Positions 37,443-47,095 of a stretch of DNA of 64,000 nt are shown in pieces; positions within the stretch are counted from its first letter, which is position 1, and the number at the start of each line of letters is the position of its first letter. The position numbers were made by a program, and so were the translations under genes. This DNA comes from Staphylococcus xylosus NJ. GTDB lineage: Bacteria > Bacillota > Bacilli > Staphylococcales > Staphylococcaceae. Below the pieces are notes generated by a model. That model did no database searches. It saw nothing but the letters and a program-made list of their open reading frames with translations, and was not told the origin of the DNA. The DNA is taken from positions 1 to 64,000 of the forward strand of contig NZ_ANMR01000043.1 of the NCBI RefSeq assembly GCF_000338275.1. The letters run 5' to 3'.

Positions 37443-38908
37443 ATGAAGAATGTGGTGTATTTGGTATTTGGGATCATCCCGAATCTGCACAATTAACTTA
37501 CATGGGATTACACAGTTTACAACATCGTGGACAAGAAGGTGCTGGTATAGTGTGCTCTAATGGTGAAAAGTTAATTGGTGAACGTGGTTTGGGTTTGTTA
37601 ACAGAAGCAATATCGGATATTCAACTTGAAACTTTCAAATCATACCAACACGCTATTGGTCATGTGAGATATGCAACATCCGGTAATAAAGGTATTGAAA
37701 ATATCCAACCATTTTTATATCACTTTTACGATATGAGTGTTGCAGTTTGTCATAATGGAAATCTTATAAATGCACAAAGTTTAAAGCGTTCATTAGAACA
37801 TCAAGGGTCTATTTTTCATTCATCATCGGACACAGAAGTCATCATGCATTTAATTAGAAGAAGTAAAGCACCAACCTTTGAAGATGCATTCCAAGAAAGT
37901 TTGAGAAAGATAAAGGGTGGATTTACTTTTGCTATTTTAACTAAAGATGCATTATACGGCGCAGTTGATCCTAATGCAATTAGACCATTAGCTGTAGGTA
38001 AAATGAAAAATGGCTCTTACATGATTGCGAGTGAAACATGTGCGATTGATGTCTTAGGTGCTGAATTTGTGCGCGATATTCATGCAGGAGAATATGTTGT
38101 GATTAATGATGAAGGTATTAGAGTAGAGTCATATACGAGACACACGACGACAGCTATTTCTGCGATGGAATATATTTACTTTGCTAGACCTGATTCTACA
38201 ATTGCTGGTAAAAATGTACATGCAGTTAGAAAGCAATCTGGTAAGCAACTAGCTAAAGAAAGCCCAGCTAAAAGCGCAGATATGGTTATCGGAGTGCCGA
38301 ACTCTTCATTGTCTGCTGCTTCTGGTTACGCAGAAGAAAGCGGATTGCCTTATGAAATGGGCTTAGTTAAAAACCAATACGTTGCACGAACATTTATTCA
38401 ACCGACCCAAGAACTACGTGAACAAGGTGTACGCGTAAAATTATCAGCGGTTAAGGATATTGTACAAGATAAAAATATCGTACTTGTAGATGATTCAATT
38501 GTCCGAGGTACAACTAGTAGACGCATCGTGCAAATGTTGAAAGATGCTGGAGCTAGAGAAGTACATGTACGTATCGCGTCGCCTGAGTTTATGTTCCCAA
38601 GCTTTTATGGCATCGACGTTTCGACAACAGCTGAACTTATTTCTGCCAACAAATCGCCAGAAGAAATAAGCGAACATATTGGCGCAGATTCTTTAGCTTA
38701 TCTATCAGTTGATGGATTGATTGATTCCATTGGACTTGATGTAGATGCACCATACAGTGGATTATGTGTAGAAAGTTTTACTGGTGACTATCCAGCAGGA
38801 CTTTATGACTATGAAGAAGATTATATAGCACATCTAAGCGACCGCCAAAAAGCATATATTGCAGATCATAAACAATTCTTTGATAGAGAGGGTAATTTAA
38901 ATGTCTAA
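37421..38908 (+). CDS. purF: Amidophosphoribosyltransferase PurF
   Basis: First committed enzyme of purine synthesis (PRPP + glutamine to phosphoribosylamine); 495 residues. A short propeptide ([10 protein letters not shown]) is removed to expose Cys11 as nucleophile (CGVFGIWDH). The PRPP loop is [16 protein letters not shown] (about 355-370). It belongs to the Bacillus-type branch, whose enzymes carry a 4Fe-4S cluster on four Cys. Here only ASETCAID and [10 protein letters not shown] retain a Cys; the positions in [12 protein letters not shown] and after GLCVE hold Ser, so the cluster is probably lost. It overlaps purM by 8 bases. Confidence 0.95.
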   Translation: MYDSNGLNEECGVFGIWDHPESAQLTYMGLHSLQHRGQEGAGIVCSNGEKLIGERGLGLLTEAISDIQLETFKSYQHAIGHVRYATSGNKGIENIQPFLYHFYDMSVAVCHNGNLINAQSLKRSLEHQGSIFHSSSDTEVIMHLIRRSKAPTFEDAFQESLRKIKGGFTFAILTKDALYGAVDPNAIRPLAVGKMKNGSYMIASETCAIDVLGAEFVRDIHAGEYVVINDEGIRVESYTRHTTTAISAMEYIYFARPDSTIAGKNVHAVRKQSGKQLAKESPAKSADMVIGVPNSSLSAASGYAEESGLPYEMGLVKNQYVARTFIQPTQELREQGVRVKLSAVKDIVQDKNIVLVDDSIVRGTTSRRIVQMLKDAGAREVHVRIASPEFMFPSFYGIDVSTTAELISANKSPEEISEHIGADSLAYLSVDGLIDSIGLDVDAPYSGLCVESFTGDYPAGLYDYEEDYIAHLSDRQKAYIADHKQFFDREGNLNV

Positions 38909-39929
38909 AGCATATCAACAAGCCGGTGTAGATATTAATGCAGGTTATGAAGCAGTAAATCGTATGTCTAGTCACGTTAAGAGAACAATGCGTAAAGAAG
39001 TACTTGGTGGTTTAGGTGGTTTTGGGGCAACATTTGACCTATCACAATTAAACATGAAAGAGCCATTACTTGTTTCAGGTACAGACGGAGTAGGTACAAA
39101 ACTGAAATTAGCAATAGATCACGATAAACATGACACAATTGGTATTGATGCCGTTGCTATGTGCGTCAACGATATTTTAACTACAGGTGCAGAACCGCTG
39201 TATTTCTTAGATTATATTGCAACACATAAAGTTGTTCCAGAAGTCATCGAACAAATTGTCAAAGGGGTAAGTGACGGTTGTGAAGAAACGCATACTGCTT
39301 TAATTGGTGGAGAAACTGCAGAGATGGGTGATATGTATCACGAAGGTGAATATGACTTGGCAGGATTTGCTGTAGGTGCTGTTGAAAAGAGTGAATATAT
39401 TGATGGTTCTTCAGTAAAGCCAGGTCAAATTATCATAGGACTTGAATCTAGTGGAATTCATTCAAATGGATATAGCTTAGTTAGAAAATTAATCGAAAAA
39501 TCTAAGATTGATTTACATGCTAACTATAATGATGAACAAACATATTTAGAAGCGTTTTTAGAACCAACAAGATTATATGTTAGTCCAATATTAGCTGTTA
39601 AAGAAGCAATTAAGATTCATGCTATGACACACATTACAGGTGGTGGATTTTATGAAAATATCCCTAGAGCATTGCCCGAGGGTGTCACTGCTAAAATAGA
39701 TGTAACTAAATTCCCAACATTACCAATTTTTGATTGGTTACAACAACAAGGAGAGATTGAAACCGAAGAAATGTACAACATATTTAATATGGGTATTGGT
39801 TATACAATTGTAGTAGATGAGGCTCAAGTACAAACAACTTTAGATATACTAAACAAACAAAATGTAAATGCTTATGCAATTGGAGAAATCGTTGAAGGCG
39901 ATGAACCAATTCAATTAACGGGGGTATAA
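38901..39929 (+). CDS. purM: AIR synthetase PurM
   Basis: Phosphoribosylformylglycinamidine cyclo-ligase, 342 residues. [18 protein letters not shown] is the ATP-binding start, followed by [31 protein letters not shown] and [18 protein letters not shown]. It ends 2 bases before purN. Confidence 0.97.
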   Translation: MSKAYQQAGVDINAGYEAVNRMSSHVKRTMRKEVLGGLGGFGATFDLSQLNMKEPLLVSGTDGVGTKLKLAIDHDKHDTIGIDAVAMCVNDILTTGAEPLYFLDYIATHKVVPEVIEQIVKGVSDGCEETHTALIGGETAEMGDMYHEGEYDLAGFAVGAVEKSEYIDGSSVKPGQIIIGLESSGIHSNGYSLVRKLIEKSKIDLHANYNDEQTYLEAFLEPTRLYVSPILAVKEAIKIHAMTHITGGGFYENIPRALPEGVTAKIDVTKFPTLPIFDWLQQQGEIETEEMYNIFNMGIGYTIVVDEAQVQTTLDILNKQNVNAYAIGEIVEGDEPIQLTGV

Positions 39930-39931
39930 AA

Positions 39932-40498
39932 GTGACCAAAATAGCTATTTTTGCGTCAGGGTCAGGTAGTAATTTTGAAAGCATAATGACACAAATTGAG
40001 CAAGGTAATCTTCCTCATATTGAAGTGACAGCATTGTATACAGATCAAGTTAGTGCATATTGTATTGAACGCGCTAGGAAATACAATCTAGATGTACATA
40101 TTAATGAATTGAAAAACTTTGATTCTAAAGCAGACTACGAACGAAAAATTATAGAGTGGCTTACTTCAGAAAAAGTTGAATGGATAGTCTTAGCAGGCTA
40201 TATGAAATTAATTGGCGAAAATATTTTGAGAGCCTATGATAAAAGGATTTTAAATATTCACCCATCCTTATTACCCAAATACAAAGGTAAAGATGCGGTG
40301 GGCCAAGCATTAGCAAGTGGTGATGACATAACGGGTACGACGGTACATTATGTCGATAGTGGGATGGATACAGGAGAAATTATCGAACAAAGAACATGTG
40401 ATATATACCCGGACGACACTAAAGCAGACTTAGAAGAGAGAATAAAAGCATTAGAACATGAATTATACCCAGCAGTCATTTCAAAAATCATTCAATAA
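39932..40498 (+). CDS. purN: GAR transformylase PurN
   Basis: Transfers the formyl group of 10-formyl-THF (made by the divergent FolD) to glycinamide ribonucleotide; 188 residues. It starts at GTG 39932 (reads [17 protein letters not shown]). The catalytic Asn-His pair is in [16 protein letters not shown] and the Asp in [11 protein letters not shown]. Confidence 0.95.
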   Translation: MTKIAIFASGSGSNFESIMTQIEQGNLPHIEVTALYTDQVSAYCIERARKYNLDVHINELKNFDSKADYERKIIEWLTSEKVEWIVLAGYMKLIGENILRAYDKRILNIHPSLLPKYKGKDAVGQALASGDDITGTTVHYVDSGMDTGEIIEQRTCDIYPDDTKADLEERIKALEHELYPAVISKIIQ

Positions 40499-40513
40499 GA
40501 GGTGCAAGTAATA

Positions 40514-41992
40514 ATGAAGAAAGCAATTTTAAGTGTGTCTAATAAAACAGGGATTGTAGCGTTTGCGCAATCACTAATAGAAAACGGTTATGAATTATAT
40601 TCAACAGGTGGCACGATGCGTGCAATTGCTGAAGCGGGTGTACCTGTAAAATCTATTTCTGACTTAACGCAATTTGAAGAAATTATGGACGGCAGAGTTA
40701 AGACATTACATCCATCTGTGCATGGTGGTATTTTAGCAGATCGTGATAAACCTGAACATTTAGAACAATTAAAAGAACAACATATTGATTTAATAGATAT
40801 GGTCGTCGTGAATCTTTACCCGTTTAAAGAAACGGTTGCTAACCCAGATGTAACAGAAGGTGACGCAATTGAAAATATTGATATTGGTGGCCCTACAATG
40901 TTACGTGCAGCAGCTAAAAACTTTAAACACGTGATAACGGTAGTTCATCCTGCTGATTATAATGAAATCATAAATAGATTAAAAGAAGGGCAATTAGATG
41001 AAGCCTATCGTAAATCATTAATGATTAAAGTATTTGAACATACAAATGAATATGATGCTGCGATTGTCGATTATTTCAAAGATAACAAAGAAAGTTTACG
41101 CTATGGGGAAAACCCACAGCAGTCTGCATATTTTGTACGTACTTCGGATGCATCACATACACTAGCTGGTGCTAAGCAATTACACGGTAAACAATTAAGT
41201 TATAATAACATTAAAGATGCTGATGCTGCCTTGTCACTTGTTAAACAGTTTGAACGACCAGCAGCAGTTGCTGTGAAACATATGAATCCTTGTGGTGTTG
41301 GTGTTGCTGATTCAATTGATGAAGCTTATCAGTATGCTTTTGAAGCTGATAGCCAATCTATCTTTGGTGGTATTGTTGCTTTAAATAGAACAGTTGAAAA
41401 ATCATTAGCTGAAACATTACATGGTATTTTTCTAGAAGTTATTATTGCACCAAAATTCACACAAGAAGCTTTGGATGTTTTAAGTCAAAAGAAAAATATT
41501 AGATTATTAGAAATTGATATGACTATTGATAATAGCGAACAAGAAGTTGTATCAGTTTCCGGCGGTTACTTAGTTCAAGATAAAGACAATGTAGCTTTGA
41601 AACGTGAAGAAATGAATGTTGTAACTGACGTTGAACCTACAGAAGCACAATGGGATGCGATGTTACTAGGTTGGAAAGTAGTTGCTTCAGTTAAAAGTAA
41701 TGCAATCATATTAAGTAATGCCAAACAGACTGTGGGCATTGGCGCAGGTCAAATGAACCGTGTTGGTTCAGCACAAATCGCTATTGATCGTGCAATTGAA
41801 ATTAATGATGATGTAGTAATGGTTTCCGACGGGTTCTTCCCAATGGATGATACTGTCGAGCTAGCTGCCAAGTCAGGAATTAAAGCGATTATTCAACCAG
41901 GTGGATCAATTAAGGATCAAGCATCTATTGATATGGCAAACAAACATGGTATTGCTATGGTAACTACAGGCGTTAGACACTTTAAACATTAA
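40514..41992 (+). CDS. purH: AICAR transformylase / IMP cyclohydrolase PurH
   Basis: Bifunctional enzyme for the last two steps to IMP; 492 residues. The N-terminal cyclohydrolase domain has [14 protein letters not shown] and [15 protein letters not shown]. The C-terminal transformylase has [12 protein letters not shown], the [10 protein letters not shown] catalytic Lys-His, [12 protein letters not shown] and [10 protein letters not shown] start it at ATG 40514 ([10 protein letters not shown]): AGAGGTG is 9 bases upstream, so the in-frame TTG/GTG-type extension to 40502 is not used. Confidence 0.96.
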   Translation: MKKAILSVSNKTGIVAFAQSLIENGYELYSTGGTMRAIAEAGVPVKSISDLTQFEEIMDGRVKTLHPSVHGGILADRDKPEHLEQLKEQHIDLIDMVVVNLYPFKETVANPDVTEGDAIENIDIGGPTMLRAAAKNFKHVITVVHPADYNEIINRLKEGQLDEAYRKSLMIKVFEHTNEYDAAIVDYFKDNKESLRYGENPQQSAYFVRTSDASHTLAGAKQLHGKQLSYNNIKDADAALSLVKQFERPAAVAVKHMNPCGVGVADSIDEAYQYAFEADSQSIFGGIVALNRTVEKSLAETLHGIFLEVIIAPKFTQEALDVLSQKKNIRLLEIDMTIDNSEQEVVSVSGGYLVQDKDNVALKREEMNVVTDVEPTEAQWDAMLLGWKVVASVKSNAIILSNAKQTVGIGAGQMNRVGSAQIAIDRAIEINDDVVMVSDGFFPMDDTVELAAKSGIKAIIQPGGSIKDQASIDMANKHGIAMVTTGVRHFKH

Positions 41993-42012
41993 TAATGGAG
42001 GCCATATATTAT

Positions 42013-43251
42013 ATGAAAGTACTTGTAATTGGTGCAGGTGGTAGAGAACATGTTTTAGCACATAAGTTAAGTCAATCACCTCTCGTTAATGAAATACATG
42101 CTATTCCAGGTAATGATGCAATGTCAGACGTAGCAATAATCCATACGGAAATAGCTGAAACTGATCATGAAAAAATAGTAGCATTTGCGCGACAACATGA
42201 AATAGCGTGGACAATTATTGGGCCAGAACAACCACTTACAGAAGGTTTAACAGATAAATTACAAGCAGCAGATGTTAAAGTATTTGGCCCAAATCAAGCT
42301 GCTGCGCAAATAGAAGGTTCAAAACTATTTGCAAAGCAATTAATGGAAAAATATAAAATACCAACGGCAGAATACAAAGAAATTACTAATAAACAGAGTG
42401 CCTTACAATATATTGCATCTTGTGAATATCCTGTTGTATTAAAGAAAGATGGGTTGGCTGCTGGTAAAGGTGTTATTATTGCAAATAATTATGAAGAAGC
42501 ACAAGCCGGTGTAGAAACTTTATATCATGAGGAAGATGGTGTTGTTGTATTTGAACAATTCCTTGAAGGCGAAGAATTTTCACTTATGACTATGGTTAAT
42601 GGTGACTATGCAGTACCATTTGATTGTATTGCGCAAGATCATAAACGCGCATATGATAATGATAAAGGACCAAATACAGGTGGAATGGGCGCTTATTGCC
42701 CAGTACCTCATATTGATGAATCAATCTTGAAACGTACTAATGACGAAATTGCTCAGCCAATTGCCCAAGCTATGGTCAAAGAAGGGTACTCATTCTTTGG
42801 TGTACTTTATATAGGAGCAATTATTACAACAGACGGTCCAAAAGTAATAGAATTTAATGCTCGTTTTGGTGACCCTGAAGCACAAGTGCTACTCACACGT
42901 ATGGAGAGTGACTTGATGCAACATATAATTGATTTAGAAGCAAAAGCACCTATCAATTTCGAATGGAAAGATAATGCGGTTGTAGGAGTTATGTTAGCTT
43001 CAAAAGGTTATCCAGGACAATATGAAAAAGGACATCAAGTAACAGGTTTTAATTTAAATGGCGATTACTTTATCAGTGGTTTGAAGAAAGAAAATGATAT
43101 GTATGTTACTTCGGGCGGTCGTGTCATATTAGCATTAGGCGAAGGTGAAGATATTGCTGAAGCTAAATTTAATGCATATAAAGCGGTCGATAAAGTAGAG
43201 AGCGATGGGCTTTTCTATCGTAAAGATATTAGTAATAAAGCGATAAAATAG
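42013..43251 (+). CDS. purD: Phosphoribosylamine-glycine ligase PurD
   Basis: GAR synthetase, an ATP-grasp enzyme of 412 residues. [17 protein letters not shown] is the N-terminal loop, [14 protein letters not shown] binds substrate, [16 protein letters not shown] and [12 protein letters not shown] form the ATP-grasp core, and [12 protein letters not shown] binds metal. I choose ATG 42013 because TGGAGG is just upstream; the ATG at 41995 is upstream of that site. It is the last pur gene and is followed by a strong terminator. Confidence 0.96.
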   Translation: MKVLVIGAGGREHVLAHKLSQSPLVNEIHAIPGNDAMSDVAIIHTEIAETDHEKIVAFARQHEIAWTIIGPEQPLTEGLTDKLQAADVKVFGPNQAAAQIEGSKLFAKQLMEKYKIPTAEYKEITNKQSALQYIASCEYPVVLKKDGLAAGKGVIIANNYEEAQAGVETLYHEEDGVVVFEQFLEGEEFSLMTMVNGDYAVPFDCIAQDHKRAYDNDKGPNTGGMGAYCPVPHIDESILKRTNDEIAQPIAQAMVKEGYSFFGVLYIGAIITTDGPKVIEFNARFGDPEAQVLLTRMESDLMQHIIDLEAKAPINFEWKDNAVVGVMLASKGYPGQYEKGHQVTGFNLNGDYFISGLKKENDMYVTSGGRVILALGEGEDIAEAKFNAYKAVDKVESDGLFYRKDISNKAIK

Positions 43252-43272
43252 TTGAAAATTTATCATAAAGTT

Positions 43273-43325
43273 AAAAAGCGATTGGACAAAGTGGTTTAAG
43301 TTTTGTCCAATCGCTTTTCTTTTTG
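43273..43325 (+). terminator. Terminator of the purine operon
   Basis: AAAAGCGATTGGACAAA (43274-43290) pairs with TTTGTCCAATCGCTTTT (43302-43318), a 17-base stem followed by CTTTTT. Confidence 0.95.
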
Positions 43326-43360
43326 GATAATATGTCTACTTAAAAAGTTGGTTAATCTTT

Positions 43361-44167
43361 TTAATAAATATTTGTTACACGTATATCTTCAATACCGGTA
43401 ATAGGAATATATTGAGCTAATAAATAAGCACTCAATAAAATGATACCTATTATTAAAATTAATAGAAAATCTTTATACGAGAAAGGTGCATAATAATAAT
43501 ACGTTCTTGGACCATCTTTAAATCCATTTTTTTCCATTGCTACAGAAAGCTGATGTGCTTTACGAATGTTTTGGCTTAATAAAGGTATTAATAAATGTTT
43601 TAATTTTTTTAAACCACGATAATTTTGTGCGTTAATTAACTGATAACGCATTTTTAATGATTTTCTAAGTTGTATTAGTGAAATGAACATCAATGGAACC
43701 ATACGAATTGCTGCCATAAATGCATAAGCCACTTTAGGTTTTACTTTTAAGTGTTGCATTAAACTGTAAAAAACTAAAACAATCTGAGAAGTGAAAGCAA
43801 TTAAAATTCCGAAAAATGAAATGGTAGTTGTACGCATGGCTAAATGTAAGCCACGATATAAACTCTCTGAAGTAATATGGACAAAACCAAATTGGAATAG
43901 TGTGTGCGTACCATCGCCATAAAAAATCATAAACAACGCAGATATGACACTGAATACCATCGTTAAAATAACAAAAGTTAAGGTGATTTTTAATTGCAAA
44001 CCATTAAAAGCTAATAAAAATAAAAGCATTAAACATGTAATGTAGAGCATGAAATCAAACTGATGAACAAGTATAACAAAGAAAAATAAAATAACAGCGA
44101 TTGCTAACTTAGTAATTATATTTACATCATCTACAAATGTATAATGTTTCTTCCAAAGATCAAACAT
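43361..44167 (-). CDS. ECF transporter T component (CbiQ/YkoC-like)
   Basis: Energy-coupling transmembrane protein, 268 residues, with five to six helices in the N-terminal two thirds and the coupling helices AAIRMVPLMFISLIQLRKSLKMR and QNIRKAHQLSVAMEKNGFKDG, which carries the Ala/Arg-type motif that docks on the ATPase. It is the last gene of a three-gene unit (YkoE-D-C order) preceded by a TPP riboswitch, so the substrate is probably a thiamine precursor (hydroxymethylpyrimidine). I start it at ATG 44167 (MFDLWKKHY); it overlaps the ATPase gene by 8 bases. Confidence 0.85.
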   Translation of the reverse strand: MFDLWKKHYTFVDDVNIITKLAIAVILFFFVILVHQFDFMLYITCLMLLFLLAFNGLQLKITLTFVILTMVFSVISALFMIFYGDGTHTLFQFGFVHITSESLYRGLHLAMRTTTISFFGILIAFTSQIVLVFYSLMQHLKVKPKVAYAFMAAIRMVPLMFISLIQLRKSLKMRYQLINAQNYRGLKKLKHLLIPLLSQNIRKAHQLSVAMEKNGFKDGPRTYYYYAPFSYKDFLLILIIGIILLSAYLLAQYIPITGIEDIRVTNIY

Positions 44168-45569
44168 AATCATCACCAACCATTTCTTCTATGACGTGAT
44201 GTGATAAATGGAGTCTTCGAGTTGGGTAACGAGATATGATTTCTGAGTCATGTGTCACCATAATAATAGTCTGACCACTAGCTACACGTTGTTGAAATAA
44301 TTTTATTAAATTAAATGTATTATGGCTATCGAGACCAAATGTAGGTTCATCAAGTAATATGAATTCAGATGATGAACTTAGTGCAATTGCAACACTTAAG
44401 CGTCTCTTTTGACCTATTGAAAGTTCATAAGGATGTTGAGATTTTACGGATAGCAAATTAAGTGTACCCAACATTGATTCAGTCTGAGCAGCAGCTTCTT
44501 GTTTAGAATTAAATTTATTTTTATATTGAATATGAACTTCATCATAAACGGAAGAAGTTATGAATTGTAACTCTGGATTTTGATAAACTAAATACATATA
44601 TTTAGCAGCTACTTTAATTTTATTGAAAGAACGATTATTCACTAACATACGTCCTTCATATTTAATTAATTGCATCATTGATTCGAGTAGTGATGTTTTT
44701 CCAGAGCCATTTGCGCCTGTAATTGTAATCCATTCTCCAGTCCCTACACTTAATTGAGGTATATTAATAAGATTACGTTTACCACGTTTTATGGTTACGT
44801 TATCAAATTCAAGGTTTAACTTTGAGCTACTGCTATTGAAATGCATAGTTGATGGAGCATATTGCCATGCATTAGGGTGCCAAACGCCATATTCTGTTAA
44901 CAAAGCTTCATGTTCATTCAAAATTTCATCGGGCGTATTGTCAGCGATAATGTCACCCTCATAATTTAATAAGATGACACGATCCATATGTTGCCATATA
45001 TGATCCACTTTATGTTCGACAATGATTACTGTTTTATCTTGCCAAAGAGCTTTAATTTTTCCCCATAATTCTGCAGTCGATTCAACATCCAACATTGCAG
45101 TAGGTTCATCTAAAAACAAGGTTTTCGACTGTTGTAATATCGTTTCGGCAATTGCTAATTTTTGTTTCATACCGCCACTTAGCTGATTAATGTATTGGTT
45201 TTTATCAACTTTTAAATCTACGGCTTTTAATGCATTATCTATACGTTTATCCATTTCGTGACGAGGGATTTGTTGGTTTTCTAAAACAAATGCTAATTCT
45301 TCGTCAACTTTAGGCATACAAAATTGACTATCTGGATCTTGAAATATAACACTACTGGAATCATCGATAATTAATTCGTCATATTTAATAGGTAAATCAA
45401 TAAGATTTGGTACAATGCCACTTAATACATTTAATAAAGTGCTTTTGCCAGAACCTGATGGTCCTAGTAATAATACTTTTTCGTTTTCTTTGATTTGGAG
45501 TGTTAAATGATCAAATATCTTTTTCTTACCGTTTGGATATTTTAATCGTAAATTTTTTGTAGCTATCAA
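44160..45569 (-). CDS. ECF transporter fused double ATPase (YkoD-like)
   Basis: Two ABC ATPase domains in one 469-residue chain. Domain 1 has Walker A LLGPSGSGKSTLLNVL (about 32-47), signature NQLSGGMKQKLAIAE and Walker B TLFLDEPTAML. Domain 2 has Walker A ITGANGSGKTSLLESM (about 273-288), signature ELSIGQKRRLSVAI and Walker B FILLDEPTFGLD. Fusion of the A and A' subunits is typical of the YkoEDC system. It powers the transporter together with the proteins encoded on either side, 12 bases from the S-component gene. Confidence 0.9.
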   Translation of the reverse strand: MIATKNLRLKYPNGKKKIFDHLTLQIKENEKVLLLGPSGSGKSTLLNVLSGIVPNLIDLPIKYDELIIDDSSSVIFQDPDSQFCMPKVDEELAFVLENQQIPRHEMDKRIDNALKAVDLKVDKNQYINQLSGGMKQKLAIAETILQQSKTLFLDEPTAMLDVESTAELWGKIKALWQDKTVIIVEHKVDHIWQHMDRVILLNYEGDIIADNTPDEILNEHEALLTEYGVWHPNAWQYAPSTMHFNSSSSKLNLEFDNVTIKRGKRNLINIPQLSVGTGEWITITGANGSGKTSLLESMMQLIKYEGRMLVNNRSFNKIKVAAKYMYLVYQNPELQFITSSVYDEVHIQYKNKFNSKQEAAAQTESMLGTLNLLSVKSQHPYELSIGQKRRLSVAIALSSSSEFILLDEPTFGLDSHNTFNLIKLFQQRVASGQTIIMVTHDSEIISRYPTRRLHLSHHVIEEMVGDDYV

Positions 45570-45581
45570 CGTGATTGCTCC

Positions 45582-46157
45582 TTATAAATTATCATAGTCA
45601 CTTTTTGTGGCAGGTCTGAACAATTTGGTTACTCCCGTTTGATCCAATGCTTTTACTATATAGTAGGAAATTAGGCCGGCAACGACGACGCCGCTTATAA
45701 GTCTGAATCCGATATATAACGCTAGATTCCAACCTACAACTTCACCTAAATAACCATAAGCAAAGTCTAAAGGCAATGTTGAAATAGAGGCTAAGAGACC
45801 AGCGAGCATTGCTACCATTGCTGAACGAGATTTATATCTGAAAATAGCAAATATAATTTCACATGCTAAACCTTGTAATAAGGCATAGACCATAGTTGCA
45901 ATATCAAAACGACCCATGACAATAGTTTCTCCGGCACCAGCAGCAAATTCGGCTAATATTGCAATGCCAGCTTTAGGAATAATAAGGTATGCGACGATAG
46001 CAGCCATGAACCAAGCACCATATGTTAATTCTTCAAAATGTAACCCTGTAACTTGTAACGCTTTATACACAAAATTCCAAATGTTGTAAATAATTGCAAA
46101 AACAACAGCAATTAGCACAGTCACTAGAATTTCTGAAAGCTTTAATCCTTTTGACAT
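45582..46157 (-). CDS. ykoE: ECF transporter S component YkoE (thiamine precursor)
   Basis: Substrate-binding membrane protein of 191 residues and about six helices: LSEILVTVLIAVVFAIIYNIW at the start, ELTYGAWFMAAIVAYLI, EFAAGAGETIVMGRFD and a C-terminal FRLISGVVVAGLISYYIVKAL. The sequence pattern and gene order match YkoE of the thiamine/hydroxymethylpyrimidine ECF family. ATG 46157 is chosen because AGGAGG is 8 bases upstream; the ATG at 46187 lies inside the riboswitch terminator. Under TPP control. Confidence 0.87.
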   Translation of the reverse strand: MSKGLKLSEILVTVLIAVVFAIIYNIWNFVYKALQVTGLHFEELTYGAWFMAAIVAYLIIPKAGIAILAEFAAGAGETIVMGRFDIATMVYALLQGLACEIIFAIFRYKSRSAMVAMLAGLLASISTLPLDFAYGYLGEVVGWNLALYIGFRLISGVVVAGLISYYIVKALDQTGVTKLFRPATKSDYDNL

Positions 46158-46177
46158 AAAAAATCCTCCTAATATAA

Positions 46178-46210
46178 AAACGCACAACCTTCTAGAAAGT
46201 TGCGCGTTAA
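46178..46210 (-). terminator. Intrinsic terminator of the TPP riboswitch
   Basis: On the minus strand AACGCGCAACTTTCT pairs with AGAAGGTTGTGCGTT (G-U pairs included) and is followed by TTTTA. It sits between the aptamer and the ykoE ribosome-binding site, so TPP binding probably favours termination. Confidence 0.85.
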
Positions 46211-46244
46211 AATATAGGCATACAAATACCTGAAAAATAGGTGA

Positions 46245-46340
46245 TTAGTACACTTTCCTACGCTAGTTTCATCTAGATCAGGTTCAAAGGGTTTGAGGGT
46301 ATACCTCATCTCAGTCACAAAACACCCCTAGTGCGAATGA
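46245..46340 (-). promoter_or_regulatory. TPP (THI-box) riboswitch
   Basis: On the minus strand the conserved aptamer pieces appear in order: GACTGAGATGAGG, ATACCCTCAAACCC, TTTGAACCTGATCTAG, AACTAGCGTAGGAAAGTG. These are the pyrimidine-sensor (CTGAGA) and pyrophosphate-sensor (ACCTGATCTAG...CTAGCGTAGG) helices of the thiamine-diphosphate riboswitch. It controls the ykoE-ATPase-T operon by termination. Confidence 0.97.
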
Positions 46341-46718
46341 TTAATTTAAATTTAACTATAATGTATGACTTTTAAGGCATAATGTCAAGGCTGCCTATTA
46401 AATTTAATATATAACATATGTACTTTACTTCTATATAAGTTAATAATTATTTCGCTTTAATCAAATTAAAAATTGCTCATATAAAAAGGAAGTGAGCTAT
46501 TTTATTTATATCAACTATCCATCTTAATCGTATTAAATCCCAATACATAAGGTATTTACGTCTGAAGATATTGTCTTCACACATATAATACATATCTAAT
46601 GCAATGGCGTTGAAAAATTACAATAAAGGTGAGGCTGGGACATTTATTATGACCCAGCCTCACTTGTCGGATTTACTTTTATATTTTAAAGCATGTGAAA
46701 CCTATATTATTGAAAAAT
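46341..46718. other. Intergenic stretch upstream of the TPP riboswitch
   Basis: About 380 bases without coding signal, containing the ykoE-operon promoter region and the terminator of the small charged-protein gene (46629-46663). Confidence 0.4.
46629..46663. terminator. GGCTGGGAC-type terminator
   Basis: GTGAGGCTGGG (46629-46639) pairs perfectly with CCCAGCCTCAC (46653-46663). It lies downstream (minus strand) of the gene at 46719-46853 and belongs to the dispersed GGGAC hairpin type seen also at 31, 48552 and 56559. Confidence 0.7.
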
Positions 46719-46853
46719 TTAGTCTAATGAATCTTGAACATTCTTTTTAGTTTCTTCTGTACTATCTTCAGCAGTTTCTTTCTTATCTTTTAATTTATCT
46801 TCTGCTTCTTTTGCTTGTTCTGCGGCTTTTTTGTTTAATTCTTCTTTACTCAT
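46719..46853 (-). CDS. Small charged helical protein, 44 aa
   Basis: The minus-strand frame ATG(46853)-TAA(46719) encodes 44 residues starting MSKEELNKKAAEQAKEAEDK and ending ...KKNVQDSLD. An AAAAGGAGTG site precedes the ATG. It is rich in Lys/Glu/Asp/Ala with no aromatic residue or Cys, so it should be an extended or coiled helix. The composition resembles CsbD/LEA-like stress proteins but I recognise no family. Other staphylococci probably carry a similar gene here. Function unknown. Confidence 0.7.
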   Translation of the reverse strand: MSKEELNKKAAEQAKEAEDKLKDKKETAEDSTEETKKNVQDSLD

Positions 46854-47095
46854 AGATTAAACACTCCTTTTAAAGTATATGACTTCTATAAAGTATATAT
46901 ACCACAACTTAAAAAAATCAAACAAAACTAGTGATTTAGATTTTAGTCTTAGTTATAATCAATTTATTGTTTAATTGAATGATATAAGTGGAAAGTTGAC
47001 TATACATCGATTTATATCATACTATGGACGTATTTATTAAATTGTTAAAGACAAGAACTAATTGTTAATATATAATAACTTTTGAGGTGAATGGT

